The notes beneath the pieces are model-generated. The model had not been told where the DNA came from and ran no database searches. It worked only from the letters and a program-made list of their open reading frames with translations. From Myxococcales bacterium (lineage in GTDB: Bacteria; Myxococcota_A; Polyangia; Haliangiales; Haliangiaceae): a stretch of 64,000 bases of DNA. Shown here piece by piece: positions 8,267 through 18,833 of the stretch. How positions within the stretch are numbered: position 1 is the stretch's first letter; every line of letters starts with the position of its first letter. A program made the position numbers and the translations under genes. Location of the stretch: assembly GCA_947483555.1 (NCBI GenBank), contig CANKMW010000025.1:1-64000 (forward strand), read 5' to 3'.

Positions 8267-10606
8267 TCACAGCGCGGGCGGGCGCACCACCAGCCGGTGG
8301 AGCGCCCAGCCCAGCGCGCCGGCGATCGCGTACAGCGCGGCCCCGATGTAGAAGGTCACGCCGAAGCCGGCGCTGATCGCGATGACGGTCGCCCCGACGG
8401 TGCCGATCACCGACATCCCGCCGTTGATGCCCCACGCCCACGGGATGATCTGCGCATCGCGCTGCGCCAGCAGGCGCACGCCGAGCGGCAGCATCAGGCC
8501 CATGGCGAGCCCGAACACCAGCACGATCGCCGCCGACACCGCCATGCGGGCCGGCAAGGCGATGGTGATCAGGCTGCGCACCACGTCGGCGAGCACCAGG
8601 CCGCCGGCGATCGCCAGCACGGCGACGACGGCGCCGCCGATCATCGCGCCGCGCCCGGGTCGGTCGGCGAGGTGGCGCGACAACCGCGCGCCGGCAGCGG
8701 TGCCGAGCAGGATCGCGAACAGCACCACGACCAGCGAGTACGACGGATGGCCGAGGAACAGCGACAGCCGCTGCATGAGCGCGATCTCGACCACCATGAA
8801 GGCGAACCCGATGGCCGCGAAGTAGGCCAGGCCGAGCACGCGGCGGCCGATCGCGCCCGGCTCGCCGCCGGCGCGCAGGTCGCTCCACCGGCGCAGGAAC
8901 AGGGGCAGGAACACGAACGCGGCGGTCAAGACCAGCAGCACCGCGCCCAGCGCGGTCAACAGCCACACCGCCGGGTTGCTGATCCGGTTGCCGCCGAGCC
9001 GGAGGCGCAGCAGATCGCTGCCCTTCACGAAGTAGAAGAAGAACGGCCGGTCATCGGTGGGCGGGGTCAGGTCCTGGCTGTTGGCGCGAACCCGCGCGCT
9101 CCAGGCGCCGGCGTCGACCATCGCGGTCAACTCGGGCATCGCCGAGACCGTCGCCGACAGCACGGTGCGGTGGCCGAGGCGGCGGCACCAGTCGTCGAGC
9201 TGGGTCAGCTCGTCGGCGGTGAACGGCGTCTTCTTGACCAGCAGGGTGGCGAAGTTGTCGTGGGTGGCCAGGTAGAGGTGCGGGCGGGTCGCGCCGGGAG
9301 CGACGCCGTCGGCCTCGAGGGCGCCGGCGGCCAGGATCGCCAGCCGCATGGCCTCGGGGCCGGACAGGTAGGTCCACCACCGCGTCATGGTGACGATGCC
9401 GTCGTCGGCCAGGTGGGCGTAGTAGTCCTGGAACGCCTCGATGGTGTACAGCGTGTTCTCGGTGAGCGCGAAGGCGCCCGACGCGGTCGCCGCCCAGGTG
9501 TCGACCATCGACAGCTGGATGACCTGGTAGCGGTCGCGGGTGCGGCGCACGAAGCTGCGGCCCTCGTCGACGACGATCGCGATGCGCGGATCGCGGTACA
9601 GGCCACCCGAGGCGCGCTCGAAGCGGCCGCGCATCACGGCGTCGGCGATGAGCGGGTTGATCTCGACCGCGGTGACCCGCTTGACGCCCGAGGCCAGCGC
9701 CCGCGCCACGTCGATGCCACCACCCGGCCCGATGATCAGGGCGCTGGCGGCGCCGCCGGCGTGCAGCGTGTAGCCGAGCGCGGTGATGTCGTTCATCCAG
9801 GTCTCGGAGGTGGTGTCGCGCAGGTGGGCCACCGGCGTGCGGGCCGCCGAGTCGATGCGGATGTCGAACTTGTCGGCGCCCATCTTCTCGACCGTGATGT
9901 GCGAGAACGTGTTCCACTCGTCGAAGACGACCCGCTCGGAGCGCACCGACTTGGCGCTCGGGGTCGCGAACAGGCCGGTGCTCAGGGCGAGCAGCAGCAG
10001 GCCGGCGGTGGCCGCGACCGCGATGATGCCGCGCCGGCTGGGCGCGAACAGGAGCCCCGCGCAACAGCCCAGCAGCGCCACCGCGATCACCAGCGCCGGG
10101 CCACCGAGCAGGCGAATCGCGAGGCCGACCGCGAGCGCGGCCAGGCTGGCGCCGGCGAGGTCCCAGGTGTAGACGCGGTCGATGTGGTCGCGGAAGTGCG
10201 TGATCGCCAGCGACACGACCATGCCGGCGAAGAAGAACGGCAGCACGGTCACGCCGCACAACAGCAGCAGCTGCAGGAAGCTGACGTTGGTGAACCGCGG
10301 CGCCTCGCCGAGGCCGACGTGGGCCTCGATCGGGTTGGCGAGCACGTAGCAGAGCACCAGCAGCGTCGCGGCGCCGAAGCGACGGGCGGCGCGCGCCATG
10401 TCGGCGCGGGCGGTCTCGGCGGGGTAGCGGCCCGACACGTAGATCCACACCCCGCTGCCGCCCATGCCGAGCAGCGCCACGGCGATGGCCAGGAACGTGA
10501 AGTGGTAGAACATCAGCGCCGAGAAGATCCGCGTCAGCGCGACCTCGAGCAGCAGATTCGCGGCGCAGACCATCGCCAGGGCGAGCAGCACGCGTCGAGC
10601 AGGCAT
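8267..10606 (-). CDS. Membrane-bound spermidine-synthase-like protein
   Basis: A 779-residue protein with about 13 predicted membrane segments surrounding a soluble methyltransferase-fold core. The core carries a SAM/dcSAM-binding motif (IIGPGGGIDVARAL near residue 290, then VTAVEINP) and DRYQVIQLSMVDTW, as in spermidine synthases. The C-terminal membrane half has GFAFMVVEIALMQRLSLFLG, a hallmark of fused membrane spermidine-synthase-like proteins in deltaproteobacteria. Its substrate is unknown, and aminopropyl transfer is not demonstrated for this subgroup. The ATG at 10606 gives a first helix beginning VLLALAMVCAANLLLEVALT. It is divergent from the CaiB-like gene. Confidence 0.8.
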   Translation of the reverse strand: MPARRVLLALAMVCAANLLLEVALTRIFSALMFYHFTFLAIAVALLGMGGSGVWIYVSGRYPAETARADMARAARRFGAATLLVLCYVLANPIEAHVGLGEAPRFTNVSFLQLLLLCGVTVLPFFFAGMVVSLAITHFRDHIDRVYTWDLAGASLAALAVGLAIRLLGGPALVIAVALLGCCAGLLFAPSRRGIIAVAATAGLLLLALSTGLFATPSAKSVRSERVVFDEWNTFSHITVEKMGADKFDIRIDSAARTPVAHLRDTTSETWMNDITALGYTLHAGGAASALIIGPGGGIDVARALASGVKRVTAVEINPLIADAVMRGRFERASGGLYRDPRIAIVVDEGRSFVRRTRDRYQVIQLSMVDTWAATASGAFALTENTLYTIEAFQDYYAHLADDGIVTMTRWWTYLSGPEAMRLAILAAGALEADGVAPGATRPHLYLATHDNFATLLVKKTPFTADELTQLDDWCRRLGHRTVLSATVSAMPELTAMVDAGAWSARVRANSQDLTPPTDDRPFFFYFVKGSDLLRLRLGGNRISNPAVWLLTALGAVLLVLTAAFVFLPLFLRRWSDLRAGGEPGAIGRRVLGLAYFAAIGFAFMVVEIALMQRLSLFLGHPSYSLVVVLFAILLGTAAGARLSRHLADRPGRGAMIGGAVVAVLAIAGGLVLADVVRSLITIALPARMAVSAAIVLVFGLAMGLMLPLGVRLLAQRDAQIIPWAWGINGGMSVIGTVGATVIAISAGFGVTFYIGAALYAIAGALGWALHRLVVRPPAL

Positions 10607-10684
10607 GCGCGGCGCTATAACACGCGATACGTTCGCGTCGCGGCGCTGTGCTGGCGCTCGTAGTCCCCGTGATCGGAGTCCCTC

Positions 10685-11839
10685 ATGTCGTGTCCTCTCG
10701 ACGGCATCCGCGTCCTCGACCTGTCGCGCCTGTTGCCCGGCCCGTTCCTGACCATGATCCTCGCCGACCTCGGCGCCGACGTGGTCAAGATCGAGGACCC
10801 CAAGGTCGGCGACTACATCCGCGCCTTCCCGCCCCACAAGGCCGGCATGGGTGGGCGCTACCTGGCGGTCAACCGCGGCAAGCGCTCGCTGGCGCTCGAT
10901 CTGAAGCAGGCCGGCGCCCGCGACGCGTTCTTGCGCCTGGCCGCCAAGGCCGACGTCGTGGTCGAGAGCTTTCGACCCGGCGTGATGGACAAGCTCGGCG
11001 TGGGGTGGACGGCGCTGTCGGCGGTGAACCCGCGGCTGGTGATGTGCTCGATCAGCGGCTACGGCCAGACCGGTCCGTACGTGCATCGCGCCGGCCACGA
11101 CCTCAACTACATCGGGCTGGCCGGGGTGCTGGCGATGGGCGCCGAGCGCCGCGGCGCGCCGCCGGCCTTGCCCGGGGTCCAGATCGCCGACTTCGCCGGC
11201 GGCGGCCTGTGGGGCGCGACCGGGGTGCTGGCCGCGCTGTTCGGCCGCGAGCGGTCCGGCACCGGTGCTCACCTCGACATCTCGATGACCGAGGGCGCCA
11301 TGGCGTTGCTCGCCGCCGAGCTCGGCAACCTCGATTGCGGCGCCCACCCGACCCGCGGCAGCGAGGCGCTCAACGGCGGCATGGCTTGCTACGGCGTCTA
11401 TCGGACCGCCGACGATCGCTTTGTCTCGGTCGGCGCGCTGGAGCCCAAGTTCTGGATCGCCTTCAACACCGCCATCGGCCGCAAGCCCGACATCAGCGAG
11501 CTGGCGGCGCCGCCGGCGCGCCAGGACCAGATCCGCGCCGAGATCCAGGCCATCCTCATCACCCGCAGCCGCGACGAGTGGGTGGCGGCCTTGGCCTCGC
11601 ACGACTGCCTGCTCGAGCCGGTCCTCGAGCTCGACGAGCTGCCCACGCACCCGCTGCATCAGGCGCGCGAGGTGTTCGTGACCGTCGATGGCGGCGCCGC
11701 CGGGCCGCTGCGGCAGCTGCGCACGCCGCTCGGGCCCCCGGTGCGGCCGACCCCGCCGCCGACGCTGGGCCAGCACGGCCGCGAGGTGCTCGCCGAGTAC
11801 GGCTTCGCCGCCGACGAGATCGTCGCGGTCCTCGGTTAG
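10685..11839 (+). CDS. CaiB/BaiF CoA-transferase family, alpha-methylacyl-CoA racemase-like
   Basis: A 384-residue cytoplasmic enzyme of class III CoA transferase fold. It opens [20 protein letters not shown] and continues [24 protein letters not shown] and [13 protein letters not shown]. The [11 protein letters not shown] and [11 protein letters not shown] segments place His and Asp where alpha-methylacyl-CoA racemases have their catalytic pair, so epimerisation of 2-methylacyl-CoA is the best guess. A CoA-transferase role remains possible. A GGAG lies just upstream of the ATG. The VOC gene follows after 39 bp. Confidence 0.85.
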   Translation: MSCPLDGIRVLDLSRLLPGPFLTMILADLGADVVKIEDPKVGDYIRAFPPHKAGMGGRYLAVNRGKRSLALDLKQAGARDAFLRLAAKADVVVESFRPGVMDKLGVGWTALSAVNPRLVMCSISGYGQTGPYVHRAGHDLNYIGLAGVLAMGAERRGAPPALPGVQIADFAGGGLWGATGVLAALFGRERSGTGAHLDISMTEGAMALLAAELGNLDCGAHPTRGSEALNGGMACYGVYRTADDRFVSVGALEPKFWIAFNTAIGRKPDISELAAPPARQDQIRAEIQAILITRSRDEWVAALASHDCLLEPVLELDELPTHPLHQAREVFVTVDGGAAGPLRQLRTPLGPPVRPTPPPTLGQHGREVLAEYGFAADEIVAVLG

Positions 11840-11878
11840 CGAGCCGGCGGCGGACTCTGGGGTAGAGTCCCGGCCACC

Positions 11879-12250
11879 ATGATCGACCACGTCAGCATCT
11901 ACGTCGACGACCTCGACGCGGCGAAGGCGTTCTACGTCGCGGCGGTCGCGCCGCTCGGCTACACCCTGCTGATGGAATTCCCGGGCGCCATCGGCCTCGG
12001 CGTCGCGCCCAAGCCCGATCTGTGGATCGTCGCCGGCGGTGCCCGTCCCGGCGGTCAACACGTCGCGCTACGCGCCGGCGGCCGCGCCGCGGTGCGGGCG
12101 TTCTACGCCGCGGCGATCGCCGCTGGCGGCAAGGACAACGGTCGGCCCGGGGTGCGGGCGATCTATCACCCGAACTACTTCGGTGGCTTCGTGCTCGACC
12201 CCAGCGGCAACAACGTCGAGGCCTGCTGTCACGAGCCCTACATCGAGTGA
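11879..12250 (+). CDS. VOC (glyoxalase/bleomycin-resistance) family protein
   Basis: A 123-residue VOC-fold protein. The first beta-alpha-beta unit begins MIDHVSIYVDDLDAAKAFY and the protein ends in FGGFVLDPSGNNVEAC. The first-strand His and the terminal Glu match usual metal ligands. It is probably a small metal-dependent enzyme, but the substrate cannot be told. It follows the CaiB-like gene closely and the two may be co-transcribed. Confidence 0.82.
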   Translation: MIDHVSIYVDDLDAAKAFYVAAVAPLGYTLLMEFPGAIGLGVAPKPDLWIVAGGARPGGQHVALRAGGRAAVRAFYAAAIAAGGKDNGRPGVRAIYHPNYFGGFVLDPSGNNVEACCHEPYIE

Positions 12251-12300
12251 TTCGCGCTGGGTGCTGGCGGCGGCGGTCCGGGACGGGATAGAATCGAAGG

Positions 12301-14382
12301 GTGAACCTCCCTGGGGGACGAGGCGGGGCGCTGCTGCCCAGCGTCGTCGCTGAGTTTCTCACCTCGACGTCGCTGTTTCGCCAGGTCGACCGCGCGGTGG
12401 TCGACAAGGTGGCGCCGCATCTGGTGATCACCGAACACGGCCCCGGCAGCGTCATCGTGCGCGCCGGGACGCCCGAGGGGCAGATCGGTCTCCTGTTCTC
12501 GGGGCGGGCCTCGCTCCGTCAGATCAACGCCGCCACCGGCACCGCCACGGTGCTCGAGGAGGTCCGGCAGGGCGATTTCTTCGGCGAGGTCGCCGCGCTG
12601 CTCGGCACCGCCCAGGCCTACGAGGTCTACGCCGAGGACGCCTGCGTCGTGTTCACGCTTGGCAAGGACGTGCTCGGTCAGCTGGCCGGCAAGATCGCGC
12701 CGTTCGCGCACGCCCTGGCCCGCCGCACCGCGATGCGCTCGGTGCAGGCCGGCGTGACGGCGCTGCGCAGCGGCGGGGTCAGCGGCGCCGCCATCCCGGT
12801 ACCGCCAGTGGCCGCGGCGGCGCCAGCGGCCGACGCCGCCGCGGCCGATGGCGTCCGCTTCGTGCGCATCGCGACCTACGATCCGGGCGAGAAGGTGATC
12901 TCGCTGGTGCCGGCCAAGGCCATCGCCCAGTACCGCCTGTTGCCGCTGGAGCTGCGCGGCAAGACGCTCACCATCGGCATGGTCGATCCGTTCAACGCGG
13001 CTGCGGTCTCCGAGCTGCGTCGCATCCTCGCGGCCGTCGATCTGAACATCGTCGCGGTCAACGCCGACGAGTTCAACGAGGCGTTCCTGCGCCTGCGCAT
13101 CGATCCGGCGGTGGCGGGTCGCGCCCACGCCGTCATGACCACGCCGGAGCAGATGCAGTTCGACAGCACGGTCGACGAGCCGGTCACCAAGCAGGTCAAC
13201 GTGATCGGCGACGAGGTGGTGCAGCTCGCCAGCCGCATCATCGCCACCGCGATCGACCGCCAGGCCTCCGATATCCACATCGAGGGCGAGTCGATCGGCG
13301 TCAAGGTCCGGTTCCGGGTCCAGGGTTCGCTGCAGGACTGGGAGTCGTTCGTCGCGGCGTCGTTCGCCAAGGGCCTGATCGCGCGCATCAAGGTGCTGGC
13401 CGGGCTCGACATCACCGAGCGGCGCTTGCCGCAGGACGGCCGCATCGGGCTGCGGGTCGGCAAGCGCGATGTCGACCTGCGGGTGTCGACGCTGCCGACG
13501 CTGCGCGGCGAGAAGGTCGTCATGCGCCTGTTCGAGGCCGGCAACATGATGCGGCCGCTCGACGCCATCTTCCTCGAGGCCAAGACCCTGGCGCTGGTCC
13601 GGGCCGTCCTCAACAAGCCGTACGGCGCCTTGATCGTCGCCGGACCGACCGGCTCCGGCAAGAGCTCCACCCTCTACTCGTGCCTCAACGAGCGCCGCAA
13701 GGCCCGGCCCGACACCAACATCGTCACCGTCGAAGACCCGATCGAGTGCCGGCTCACGACCTGCACGCAGGTGCAGGTCAACCACGCCGTGGATCTCGGG
13801 TTCGCCAAGGTGCTGCGCGCGTTCCTGCGCCAGGATCCGGATGTGATCCTGGTCGGCGAGGTCCGCGACTCGGAGACCGCGATGCTGGCGCTCGAGGCGG
13901 CGATGACCGGCCACCTGCTGTTCACGTCGCTGCACGCCAACAACGCGATCGCCGCCATCCAGCGCCTCGAGAACCTGGGCTGCTCGCGCACGCTGATCTC
14001 GCAATCGGTGTCGCTCATCCTGGTCCAGCGGCTGGCCCGCAAGCTGTGTACGCGCTGCGTCAAGACCGACGTGCCGCCGCCGATCATGATGGAGAGCCTG
14101 GCGGCACGAGGGCTGGCCGGCAAGGCGGCGCCGATCGCCATGCCGCGTGCGGTTGGCTGTGGCGAGTGCAACGGCAGCGGCTACGCCGGCCGCGTCGCGG
14201 TGCTCGAGGCGCTCGAGCTCAAGGACAACACCAAGAACATGCTGATGGCCGGCATGGCGCTGGGCGATATCGAGAAGAACGCGGCCGAGTCCGGGGCGCT
14301 GACGCCGTTCCGCCGCTACGCGTCGCTGCTCATGGCGCGCAACTTGATCTCGCCCAGCGAGGCCCTGCTGGTGGTGGCGTGA
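12301..14382 (+). CDS. GspE/PilB-family ATPase with N-terminal cyclic-nucleotide-binding-like domain
   Basis: A 693-residue cytoplasmic motor ATPase. Residues ~17-130 resemble a cNMP-binding domain (GQIGLLFSGRASL, then GDFFGEVAALLG), but the phosphate-contacting Arg after FGE is replaced in GTAQAYEV. Residues ~190-300 are MshEN-like (VISLVPAKAIAQYRLLPLEL). The ATPase core has Walker A GPTGSGKSST near residue 448 and ILVGEVRD near 516. It also has QASDIHIEG, TSLHANNA and a zinc site CTRC (582/585) with CGEC (620/623). It fits type II secretion or type IV pilus assembly motors. No pseudopilin or secretin genes adjoin it. The kinase gene follows after 13 bp. Confidence 0.9.
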   Translation: MNLPGGRGGALLPSVVAEFLTSTSLFRQVDRAVVDKVAPHLVITEHGPGSVIVRAGTPEGQIGLLFSGRASLRQINAATGTATVLEEVRQGDFFGEVAALLGTAQAYEVYAEDACVVFTLGKDVLGQLAGKIAPFAHALARRTAMRSVQAGVTALRSGGVSGAAIPVPPVAAAAPAADAAAADGVRFVRIATYDPGEKVISLVPAKAIAQYRLLPLELRGKTLTIGMVDPFNAAAVSELRRILAAVDLNIVAVNADEFNEAFLRLRIDPAVAGRAHAVMTTPEQMQFDSTVDEPVTKQVNVIGDEVVQLASRIIATAIDRQASDIHIEGESIGVKVRFRVQGSLQDWESFVAASFAKGLIARIKVLAGLDITERRLPQDGRIGLRVGKRDVDLRVSTLPTLRGEKVVMRLFEAGNMMRPLDAIFLEAKTLALVRAVLNKPYGALIVAGPTGSGKSSTLYSCLNERRKARPDTNIVTVEDPIECRLTTCTQVQVNHAVDLGFAKVLRAFLRQDPDVILVGEVRDSETAMLALEAAMTGHLLFTSLHANNAIAAIQRLENLGCSRTLISQSVSLILVQRLARKLCTRCVKTDVPPPIMMESLAARGLAGKAAPIAMPRAVGCGECNGSGYAGRVAVLEALELKDNTKNMLMAGMALGDIEKNAAESGALTPFRRYASLLMARNLISPSEALLVVA

Positions 14383-14395
14383 CGCGGGCAGGTGG

Positions 14396-16783
14396 GTGAT
14401 GGACGCCTTGCGCTCCCCGGGCGGGCTGGCGGCGGTCGTGGTCGCCGTGGTGATCGTGGTCGTGCTGGTGCGGGTGATGAAGAAGGGCGGCGGCGTCGAC
14501 AAGCGCATCGCCGACCTCAGCAAGCGCGGCAAGTACGGCGAGGCGGCCCGGTTGTCGGTCGACGAGGGCAACCTGGGACAGGCCTTCGATCTGTACCTCC
14601 GCGCCCAGGAGCCCGAGAACGCAGCGGCGGTCGCGGTTCGGCGCGGTGACCTGCGCCAGGCTGCCGAGCTCTACGAGCGCGCCACCAACTGGGAGCGCGC
14701 GGCGCACTTCTACGAGCGCGCCGGCATGGAGCCCAAGGCCGACGAGCTGCGCCGCACCCGGCTCCGCCTGGCGCCCGGCGCCGGCACCGCCAAGGCGGTG
14801 GCGCTGGCCCCGGAGTCGCGGGCCCGGATCCTCGAGAGTGAGTACCGCCAGGCGGCGGCCATCAGTGACCCGTCCGAGGCGGCGCGCGGCGAGCTGCAGC
14901 GCAAGGCCCGCGACGCCGCCGACGCGCTGCTCGCCGACGGCGAGATCGGGCGGGCCGCCGAGCTGTACGCCGATGCCGGCTTCGACGACGAGGCCATCCA
15001 CCTGTTCGTGAACGTGCTCGGCCAGCCGGGGCGGGCGGCGCCGCTGCTGGCCCGCAAGGGCAACCACCAGCGCGCCGCCGAGCTCTACGAGCTGGCTGGC
15101 GAGCTGGAACGCGCGGCGACCGCGTGGGTCGACGTGGCCCGAAAGTCGCCGCGGCCCGAGAGCTTCGTCGAGCGGATCGCCGGCCTGTCGCCGGCGGTGG
15201 CGATGACCTACCTCGATCACGAGACCAAGGCTCGGCCGCTGAGCCCGCAGACCGCCGAGTGGCACTACCAGCACGCGAATCTGCTCGCCAAGGCTGGCGA
15301 GCTCGACCGCGCCGAGGTGCTGTACGAGGAGATCATGGCGCAGGTCGGCGCCTACCGCGATGTCGCGGCGCGGATGCAGAGCTTGCGGATCGAGGTCAAC
15401 CAGCACCGGCCGGCCACACCGCGAGCCAAGACGGTGCCCGCCGCCGGCGCCGCCGCCCCGACCTCGTTCCCGGGCCTCGATCCGCAGCAGCTCGAGCAGA
15501 TCGCGTCCCAGGTTGCGGAAGCGGCGGCGCAGCAGCTCCGGCGCCGCGTCGAGCTGTCGCAACTGCCGGCGCCCGGCGCGACGCCGTCGGCGGTGATCAA
15601 GACCGCGGTCCTGGTGGTCGGCCTCGAGCAGACTCCGGTGCAGCGCGGCCTGCTCGCCGACTCGGCGGTCGAGGCGGCCCGCTACGGACCGACCGACGAG
15701 ACCCTGCGGCGCTTCACCGGCAACCGGCCCTGCGACCTCGGCAACATCGAGGTCTACTACCGGCTCGGGCTCTTCTACCTGGCCCAGGGCAACTACGACA
15801 ACGCGCTCGAGATGTTCGACGCCGTCGAGGAGACCTCGCCGGCCTACCGAGACGCCTGGCGGCGCGCCGAGGAGATCCAGGCCTGGAAGCTGGCGCTCGG
15901 CAAGCGGTCCCGGCTGGCCGAGAACGACGCCGCACCCGGGCAACAACGGTACGAGTTGCGCGGCGAGCTCGGCCGCGGTGGCATGGCGGTGGTCTACCGC
16001 GCCGTCGACAACCTGCTCGGCCGTGACGTCGCGCTCAAGTTCCTGTCCGAAGAGATCTCGACCCAGCCCGGGGTCCGCGAGCTGTTCCAGCGCGAGGCGC
16101 GCGCCGTCGCCGGTCTCAACCACCCCAACATCGTCACCATCCACGACACCGGCTTCCTGCAAGGCCGGGCCTTCATCTGCATGGAGTTCGTCGACGGCCA
16201 GTCGGTGGAGTCGCTGATGGCCGAGCCGACCGGCATCACGATCGTCGAGAGCATGCGCATCATCAAGCAGGTGCTCGACGCCCTCGAGTACGCGCACGAG
16301 CGCCAGATCGTCCACCGCGACATCAAGCCGGCCAACATCATGCGCACCTCGTCGGGCCTGGTGAAGCTGATGGACTTCGGGCTGGCCAAGTCGCTGGCCG
16401 AGGGCAAGAAGCAGAGCGTGATCGCCGGGACGCCGGCGTACATGCCGCCCGAGCAACTGTCGGGCGACGACATCGACGCTCGCTGCGACCTGTTCTCGGT
16501 GTCGGTGAGCCTGTACGAGATGCTGACGAGCGAGCTGCCCTACGAGGGCTTCGACCGCCACAAGGCGCCGCCCCCGCTGTCCGAGCTGGTGCCCGCGGTG
16601 CCCACCGTCCTCGAGGAGATCGTGATGCGCGGACTGGCGATCCGACGCGACGATCGGTGGGCGTCGGCCGCCGAGATGAACGGCCATCTCAAGAAGCTGC
16701 TCGACGCCGTGACCTCGTTCGTGTCGGCGCGCGCGGCCGGCGCGGCCCAGCAGCAAGCCAAGGCCAAGACCGAGATGATGTAG
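14396..16783 (+). CDS. Membrane-anchored Ser/Thr protein kinase with TPR-like repeats
   Basis: A 795-residue Hanks-type kinase in reverse order to usual. An N-terminal membrane helix (LAAVVVAVVIVVVLVRVM) comes first. About 350 residues of helical-hairpin repeats (AAELYERATNWERAAHFYE and similar) follow, then a second repeat patch near residues 455-500. The kinase domain fills residues ~518-795. It has GRGGMAVVYRA, the lysine in DVALKF, HRDIKPANIM near 640 and DFGLAK near 659, so it should be active. Start could be GTG at 14396 or ATG at 14399. Close spacing to the upstream ATPase suggests joint expression and perhaps regulation of it. Confidence 0.9.
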   Translation: MMDALRSPGGLAAVVVAVVIVVVLVRVMKKGGGVDKRIADLSKRGKYGEAARLSVDEGNLGQAFDLYLRAQEPENAAAVAVRRGDLRQAAELYERATNWERAAHFYERAGMEPKADELRRTRLRLAPGAGTAKAVALAPESRARILESEYRQAAAISDPSEAARGELQRKARDAADALLADGEIGRAAELYADAGFDDEAIHLFVNVLGQPGRAAPLLARKGNHQRAAELYELAGELERAATAWVDVARKSPRPESFVERIAGLSPAVAMTYLDHETKARPLSPQTAEWHYQHANLLAKAGELDRAEVLYEEIMAQVGAYRDVAARMQSLRIEVNQHRPATPRAKTVPAAGAAAPTSFPGLDPQQLEQIASQVAEAAAQQLRRRVELSQLPAPGATPSAVIKTAVLVVGLEQTPVQRGLLADSAVEAARYGPTDETLRRFTGNRPCDLGNIEVYYRLGLFYLAQGNYDNALEMFDAVEETSPAYRDAWRRAEEIQAWKLALGKRSRLAENDAAPGQQRYELRGELGRGGMAVVYRAVDNLLGRDVALKFLSEEISTQPGVRELFQREARAVAGLNHPNIVTIHDTGFLQGRAFICMEFVDGQSVESLMAEPTGITIVESMRIIKQVLDALEYAHERQIVHRDIKPANIMRTSSGLVKLMDFGLAKSLAEGKKQSVIAGTPAYMPPEQLSGDDIDARCDLFSVSVSLYEMLTSELPYEGFDRHKAPPPLSELVPAVPTVLEEIVMRGLAIRRDDRWASAAEMNGHLKKLLDAVTSFVSARAAGAAQQQAKAKTEMM

Positions 16784-16850
16784 GCGACGCTCCGCTGGCC
16801 GGGCAGCAGGAACCTCCCCACAGACCTCGCCAAGCGGTTACCCTCCACGG

Positions 16851-18833
16851 ATGGCCGCGATCAGAGTGCTTGGCGCATCGGTCATCGCATGCGCGGCGGC
16901 GTGCGGCGGGACCGGCGGCGACCAGGACCCAGGCCGGGTCACGCTGCACCGCCTCAACAACGCCGAATACAACAACACCGTCCGCGATCTGCTCGGCACC
17001 GAGCTCCGCCCGGCGCTCGACTTCCCGGCTGACGATCGAGGCTACGGCTTCGACAACGTCGCCGACGTGCTGCGGCTGTCGCCGCTCCTGGTCGAGCTCT
17101 ACGAGGGCGCGGCCGAGGACCTGATCGCCGATGCGCTGAAGACCAATGTCGGCATCTCCACGCAGACCTTCGAGGTGATGTCGCCGACCACCGTCGGTGG
17201 CCCGTCGGGCACCGGGTGGCTGTTCTTCAGCAACGGGACCGCGACCGTCAACGTGCCGATCGCGGCGGCCGGGCGCTACCAGGTGTCGGTTCGCGCCTAT
17301 GGCCAGCAGGCCGGCCCGGATCCGGCCCAGCTCGCGATCGAGGTGTCGGGCCAGCCGGCGGTGGTGATCGACGTCACCGCGGTTCAGGCCGCCCCGGCGA
17401 TCTACGAGGCGACCTTCACGCTGCCGGCCGGGAGCGCGCAGGTCCTGGTCAGCTTCGTCAACGACTACTACGACCAGGCCACCAGCGCCGACCGCAACCT
17501 GTGGGTAGACCACGTCGCGGTCGAGGGTCCGCTCGATGCCACGCCGGTCGACGAGGAACGGCGGCGCCGGATCCTGCTGTGCGCCGCGCTCGACCAGCGC
17601 AGCTGCCAGACCGACATCCTGGCCGGGTTTGCCGGCCGCGCCTGGCGCCGGCCCGCGGTCGACGACGAGGTCGCGCAGTTGCTGGCGCTCGTCGACCTGG
17701 CGGCGGCGCAGGGTGACGGGCCCGAGGCCGGCCTCCGCCTCGCGCTGCAGGCGATCCTGGTGTCGCCGCACTTCATCTATCGGGTCGAGCTCGACCCGGC
17801 GCCCGACTCGAAGCTGCCGCACCCGCTCACCGGATGGGAGCTGGCCACCCGGTTGTCGTACTTCCTGTGGAGCACGATGCCCGACGACGAGCTGTTCGCC
17901 GCCGCCGCGGCCGGCACGATCAGCGATCGCGCCGAGCTCGAGCGCCAGGCGCGCCGGATGCTCGCCGATCCGAAGGCGGTGGCGCTGACCGACAACTTCG
18001 CCGGCCAGTGGCTGTTCACCCGCGCGCTCGGCGACCAGGACCCCGACTACACCCTGTTCCCCGACTACGACGACGAGCTCGAGGCCGGGATGCGCGCCGA
18101 GACCCGGCGCTACTTCCAGGCCTTCCTCGACGAAGACATCCCGATGGACCAGTTCCTGGTCGCCGACTTCGCGTACGTCAACGCCAGGCTCGCTGCCCAC
18201 TACGACCTGCCGGCGGTGAGTGGAACCGAGCTGGTCCGGGTGTCGCTGGCCGGCACCAGCCGGCGCGGCTTCCTCACCCAGGGCAGCTTCCTGCGCGTCA
18301 CCTCGCGGCCCAAGCGGACCTCGCCGGTGCTGCGCGGCAAGTGGGTGCTCGACAACCTGCTGTGCCTGCCGCCGCGACCGCCGCCGCCCGGCGTCGAGGG
18401 TCTGCCCGACAGCATGACGGCGACCGGCTCCATCCGCGACCGCCTCGAGGCCCACCAGCAGAATCCGATCTGCGCCAGCTGTCACAGCGTGATGGACCCG
18501 CTCGGCTTCGGGCTCGACCACTTCGACGCCATCGGCCGCCACCGCACCGAGGACGGCGGCTATCCGATCGACGCCACCGGGACCTACGGCGACGACGCCG
18601 CCTTCGACGGCGCGATCGAGATGACCCAGCTGCTGGCCAAGGACCCGGCGGTCTACCGCTGCCTGGTCGAGAAGCTCTACACCTACGTCGGGCGGTCACC
18701 GTTCCGCATCGAGGCGACCGAGCACATCGACGCCCTCACCGCCGACTTCATCGCCAACGGCTACATCCTGAGCGACCTCCTGGTCGACATCGTGACCGAC
18801 GACTTCTTCGTCGCGCGCCGAGGTGAACCATGA
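16851..18833 (+). CDS. DUF1592-family haem lipoprotein
   Basis: A 660-residue exported protein with the multidomain order DUF1587 ([18 protein letters not shown]), DUF1595, DUF1592 ([15 protein letters not shown]), DUF1588 and DUF1585. The DUF1588 part carries one c-type haem site, CASCH at residues 541-545, followed by [15 protein letters not shown]. The N-terminus ends in CAAACGG, a likely lipobox. Such proteins occur with DUF1552 partners in Planctomycetes and Myxococcota. Roles in periplasmic oxidation or polymer breakdown have been proposed but not shown. Its stop overlaps the next start by 4 bp (ATGA). Confidence 0.92.
   Translation: MAAIRVLGASVIACAAACGGTGGDQDPGRVTLHRLNNAEYNNTVRDLLGTELRPALDFPADDRGYGFDNVADVLRLSPLLVELYEGAAEDLIADALKTNVGISTQTFEVMSPTTVGGPSGTGWLFFSNGTATVNVPIAAAGRYQVSVRAYGQQAGPDPAQLAIEVSGQPAVVIDVTAVQAAPAIYEATFTLPAGSAQVLVSFVNDYYDQATSADRNLWVDHVAVEGPLDATPVDEERRRRILLCAALDQRSCQTDILAGFAGRAWRRPAVDDEVAQLLALVDLAAAQGDGPEAGLRLALQAILVSPHFIYRVELDPAPDSKLPHPLTGWELATRLSYFLWSTMPDDELFAAAAAGTISDRAELERQARRMLADPKAVALTDNFAGQWLFTRALGDQDPDYTLFPDYDDELEAGMRAETRRYFQAFLDEDIPMDQFLVADFAYVNARLAAHYDLPAVSGTELVRVSLAGTSRRGFLTQGSFLRVTSRPKRTSPVLRGKWVLDNLLCLPPRPPPPGVEGLPDSMTATGSIRDRLEAHQQNPICASCHSVMDPLGFGLDHFDAIGRHRTEDGGYPIDATGTYGDDAAFDGAIEMTQLLAKDPAVYRCLVEKLYTYVGRSPFRIEATEHIDALTADFIANGYILSDLLVDIVTDDFFVARRGEP

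Noticed and set aside
8297..10663. A 788-codon plus-strand open frame, His/Arg/Gln-rich
   Set aside because: Antisense to the membrane spermidine-synthase-like gene; repetitive composition typical of a GC-rich shadow frame.
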